A DNA stretch of 64,000 bases, taken from Palsa-89 sp963824345 (GTDB lineage Bacteria > Acidobacteriota > Terriglobia > Bryobacterales > Bryobacteraceae). A program made the position numbers and the translations under genes. The notes under the pieces were generated by a model that was not told the origin of the DNA, made no database searches, and saw only the letters and a program-made list of their open reading frames with translations. Positions 63,391-64,000 of this stretch are shown in pieces. Location: NCBI GenBank assembly GCA_963824345.1, contig CAWGOZ010000020.1, positions 1 to 64,000 of the forward strand, given 5' to 3'. Positions within the stretch are counted from its first letter, which is position 1. The number at the start of each line of letters is the position of its first letter.

Positions 63391-64000
63391 ATGCGTTTCA
63401 TTGCAACTTTCCTCCTGCTATCAGGTTCGGTTTTCGCCGCGACGGCTGGCGATCCGAGCCCGGATCAAGTGGAAGAGATCATCGCGAAGTTCGCAGCCAA
63501 GGAGGCCGACTTCGCCCAGGCGCGGACCAACTACACGTACCGCCAGACGGCGCGGGTGATGACGCTGGATGATAGCGGCAACAGCACCGGCAAGTGGGAA
63601 GAAGTCACCGACATCGTATTCACGGGTTCCGGTCAGCGCATCGAGAAAGTGGCCTACGCTCCCATGAGCACGCTCACCGCGATTCAACTCGATCCCGGCG
63701 ACATGCAGGACCTCCGCGAAGTGCAGCCCTTCGTCCTGACCACCGCCGAGCTGCCGAAATACTTCATCCGCTACCTGGGCCGCGAGCAATTGGATGAAAT
63801 CTCCTGCTACGCCTTCGCGGTGAAGCCGAAAAAGCTGGAGTCCGGCAAACGCTATTTCGAGGGCGAGGTTTGGGTGGATGATCGCGACTTGCAGATCGTG
63901 AAGAGCTACGGCCGCGGCGTCGGCATCACGCACGGCGATTATCAATATCCGAAGTTTGAAACTTACCGCGAGCAGATCGACGGCAAGTATTGGTTCCCCA
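63391..64000 (+). CDS. Secreted protein, outer-membrane-lipoprotein-sorting-like, incomplete at window edge
   Basis: The first 203 residues are present. Signal peptide MRFIATFLLLSGSVFAATA, a charged helix (EEIIAKFAAKEADFAQARTN), then alternating strands: YTYRQTARVMTLDD, GKWEEVTDIVFTGSGQRIEK, CYAFAVKPKKLESGKRYFEG, EVWVDDRDLQIVKSYGRGVG and FETYREQIDGKYWFP. The strand pattern with 'EVWVDDRDLQIVK' and 'FETYREQIDGKYWFP' resembles the LolA/LolB half-barrel fold, so a lipid-carrier role is possible. The first copy at 60674 is broken. Confidence 0.6.
   Translation, partial: MRFIATFLLLSGSVFAATAGDPSPDQVEEIIAKFAAKEADFAQARTNYTYRQTARVMTLDDSGNSTGKWEEVTDIVFTGSGQRIEKVAYAPMSTLTAIQLDPGDMQDLREVQPFVLTTAELPKYFIRYLGREQLDEISCYAFAVKPKKLESGKRYFEGEVWVDDRDLQIVKSYGRGVGITHGDYQYPKFETYREQIDGKYWFP

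Noticed and set aside
1..64000. tRNA, rRNA or CRISPR elements
   Set aside because: No cloverleaf with TTCGA arm, no rRNA core sequence and no regularly spaced direct repeat was found by reading; a covariance search was not possible.

Overview
The window is GC-rich and looks like a member of the Acidobacteriota, most likely the Solibacter/Bryobacter branch. The pointers are a PadR regulator coupled to an 891-residue acidobacterial-type duplicated orphan permease (49.5-52.5 kb), secreted proteins ending or starting in the 'AGVVNAAS...GSGL' domain first named from Solibacter, many TAT or Sec exported hydrolases, and a DUF4159 / von Willebrand-like / BatA-like / DUF4175 gene set. No rRNA, tRNA, CRISPR array or transposase was recognised. 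These assignments come from reading motifs, not from a database search.

Layout. 1-865: the end of a GH51-type arabinofuranosidase and the start of a secreted esterase that is cut off. 866-16858: one giant near-palindrome, two arms of about 8.0 kb around a 13-nt spacer (8841-8853). Each arm carries, from the outside in: ArsR regulator, SRPBCC/AHSA1 protein, DJ-1/PfpI protein, rmlD-like reductase, fabH, a secreted unknown, a small membrane protein, an NHL-repeat protein and a repeat-rich secreted protein cut at the centre. Genes of the right arm are intact; those of the left arm are mostly broken by one- or few-base deletions, and a 1.5-kb stretch over fabH/rmlD differs by roughly 15 percent although its flanks are about 99 percent identical. 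16.7-20.2 kb: two secreted Solibacter-type proteins facing each other. 20.3-28.6 kb: fatty-acid metabolism and redox genes (acyl-CoA dehydrogenase, acyl-CoA ligase, Dps, Ogt, a MaoC-SDR-thioredoxin-reductase-like operon, an FAD protein).

28.5-42.9 kb: minus-strand DUF4175, BatA-like, von Willebrand/glutamine-amidotransferase-like and DUF4159 genes, interrupted by a toxin-antitoxin-like pair, hydrolases, DUF1801 and DinB genes. Several members carry frameshifts. A HEPN-type two-gene unit sits directly upstream of DUF4159. 43-45 kb: MazEF-type pair, multicopper oxidase, small zinc ribbon. 45.3-52.5 kb: exported hydrolases, a VOC protein, an amidohydrolase and the PadR/permease unit. 52.6-55.9 kb: FkbM methyltransferase and two glycosyltransferases, probably for a surface glycan. 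56-64 kb: a metallo-beta-lactamase fusion, serC-like aminotransferase, amidohydrolase, and a patatin-like phospholipase lying between a broken and a nearly complete copy of the same secreted-protein gene.

The strongest signal is the palindrome with its mosaic, asymmetrically decayed arm. It may be a real inverted duplication with a conversion tract, or a fold-back/chimeric long-read artefact; the single-base deletions elsewhere (33.8, 37.9-41.4, 63.2 kb) mean residual sequencing error must be considered throughout.
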